A stretch of DNA of 6,174 nucleotides from Deltaproteobacteria bacterium RIFOXYA12_FULL_61_11 (GTDB lineage: Bacteria; Bdellovibrionota_F; JAHFAK01; YA12-FULL-61-11): the NCBI GenBank assembly GCA_001799195.1, contig MGSU01000235.1, forward strand, positions 4,204 to 10,377, read 5' to 3'. Below the pieces are notes generated by a model that ran no database searches, was not told the origin of the DNA, and saw only the letters and a program-made list of their open reading frames with translations. The stretch's first letter is position 1. Every line of letters starts with the position of its first letter. A program made the translations under genes and the position numbers. Shown here piece after piece: positions 5,702 to 6,174 of the stretch.

Positions 5702-6174
5702 TCACTCCGAGCGCAGGGCCACGATCGGATCGACAAGAGCGGCGCGGCGGGCAGGGAGCAGCCCGAAGACCACCCCGACCACGGTGGCAATGACGAGAGA
5801 GAGGACGATGGCTAAGGGAGAGAACGCAATGGCGATATTCGTACTCGAGGCGACCACGGCACCTATGCCCATGCCGGTCACGACCCCGAGGATGCCTCCG
5901 AGCAGACAAATGCAGACGGCCTCGGCGAGGAACTGGGTCAGGATGTGGCTACGGGTCGCGCCGACCGCCCGGCGCACGCCGATCTCCCGGATGCGTTCGA
6001 GGACATTGGCGAGCATGATGTTCATGATCCCGATACCGCCGACTAAGAGACTGATGGCGGCAATGCTGAGCAGTACGACATTGAACACGGCCTGGGTGTC
6101 TTGCTGTTGCCGGAGCAACTCCTCGGGGGCAATAACCTCGACATCGCGAACTCCACCGTGGGCCGTGGCGAGGA
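5702..6174 (-). CDS. MacB/FtsX-family ABC transporter permease, C-terminal part (5' part beyond the window)
   Basis: The frame is open from the right edge (first full codon 6172-6170) to the TGA at 5704-5702, giving 156 C-terminal residues. It begins inside the periplasmic domain (VIAPEELLRQQQDTQAVFN) and continues into the FtsX membrane core. The first helix (LLSIAAISLLVGGIGIMNIMLA) is followed by the cytoplasmic coupling loop ERIREIGVRRAVGATRSHILTQFLAEA, then a helix (CLLGGILGVVTGMGIGAVV), a helix (PLAIVLSLVIATVVGVVFGLLPA) and the usual end RRAALVDPIVALRSE. These are hallmark MacB-type mechanotransmission permease motifs. The ATPase, fused or separate, is not visible, nor is an outer-membrane channel. 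It precedes the adaptor by 3 bp. The permease-then-adaptor order differs from the macA-macB order of enteric bacteria. Confidence 0.93.
   Translation of the reverse strand, partial: LATAHGGVRDVEVIAPEELLRQQQDTQAVFNVVLLSIAAISLLVGGIGIMNIMLANVLERIREIGVRRAVGATRSHILTQFLAEAVCICLLGGILGVVTGMGIGAVVASSTNIAIAFSPLAIVLSLVIATVVGVVFGLLPARRAALVDPIVALRSE

Overview
The window reads as chromosomal DNA of a moderately GC-rich Gram-negative bacterium. Support for this comes from a MacB/MacA-type periplasmic export pair, two proteins with Sec signal peptides, and a -24/-12 (sigma-54) promoter with an IHF-like site. Pseudomonadota or a related delta-type lineage is the best guess; the sequence does not fix the genus. 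There are no RNA genes, insertion sequences, CRISPR arrays or phage genes.

Layout from left to right. (1) 1-856, minus strand, runs off the left edge: a soluble histidine kinase with an N-terminal cyclic-nucleotide-binding-like domain. (2) 980-2365, minus strand: a 461-residue exported protein of unknown family, with a plausible sigma-70 promoter at 2416-2444. (3) 2366-2691: a 326-bp divergent intergenic region. (4) 2692-3213, plus strand: a 173-residue exported protein with six cysteines, unknown family, preceded by a sigma-54 promoter with exact GG-N10-GC spacing and an IHF-like site. (5) 3238-4380, minus strand: an iron-containing (group III) alcohol dehydrogenase, probably NADPH-dependent, with its own promoter. 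(6) 4381-4486: a gap holding that promoter, a 10-bp tandem repeat, a G10 tract and a C-rich, G-poor transcript segment. (7) 4487-5698 and 5702-6174, minus strand: a periplasmic adaptor and, 3 bp upstream of it, the C-terminal part of a MacB/FtsX-type ABC permease that runs off the right edge.

How they work together. The permease and adaptor form one translationally coupled export operon. The alcohol dehydrogenase is downstream on the same strand but probably separately controlled. The two exported unknowns are divergently transcribed from a shared control region, one apparently by the housekeeping sigma factor and the other by sigma-54. The kinase lies 123 bp downstream of the larger exported protein on the same strand and could be co-transcribed with it. 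No complete novel multi-gene system can be shown here. The most interesting parts are the sigma-54-controlled cysteine-rich exported protein, the repeat/G-tract upstream of the dehydrogenase promoter, and the cyclic-nucleotide-sensor kinase.
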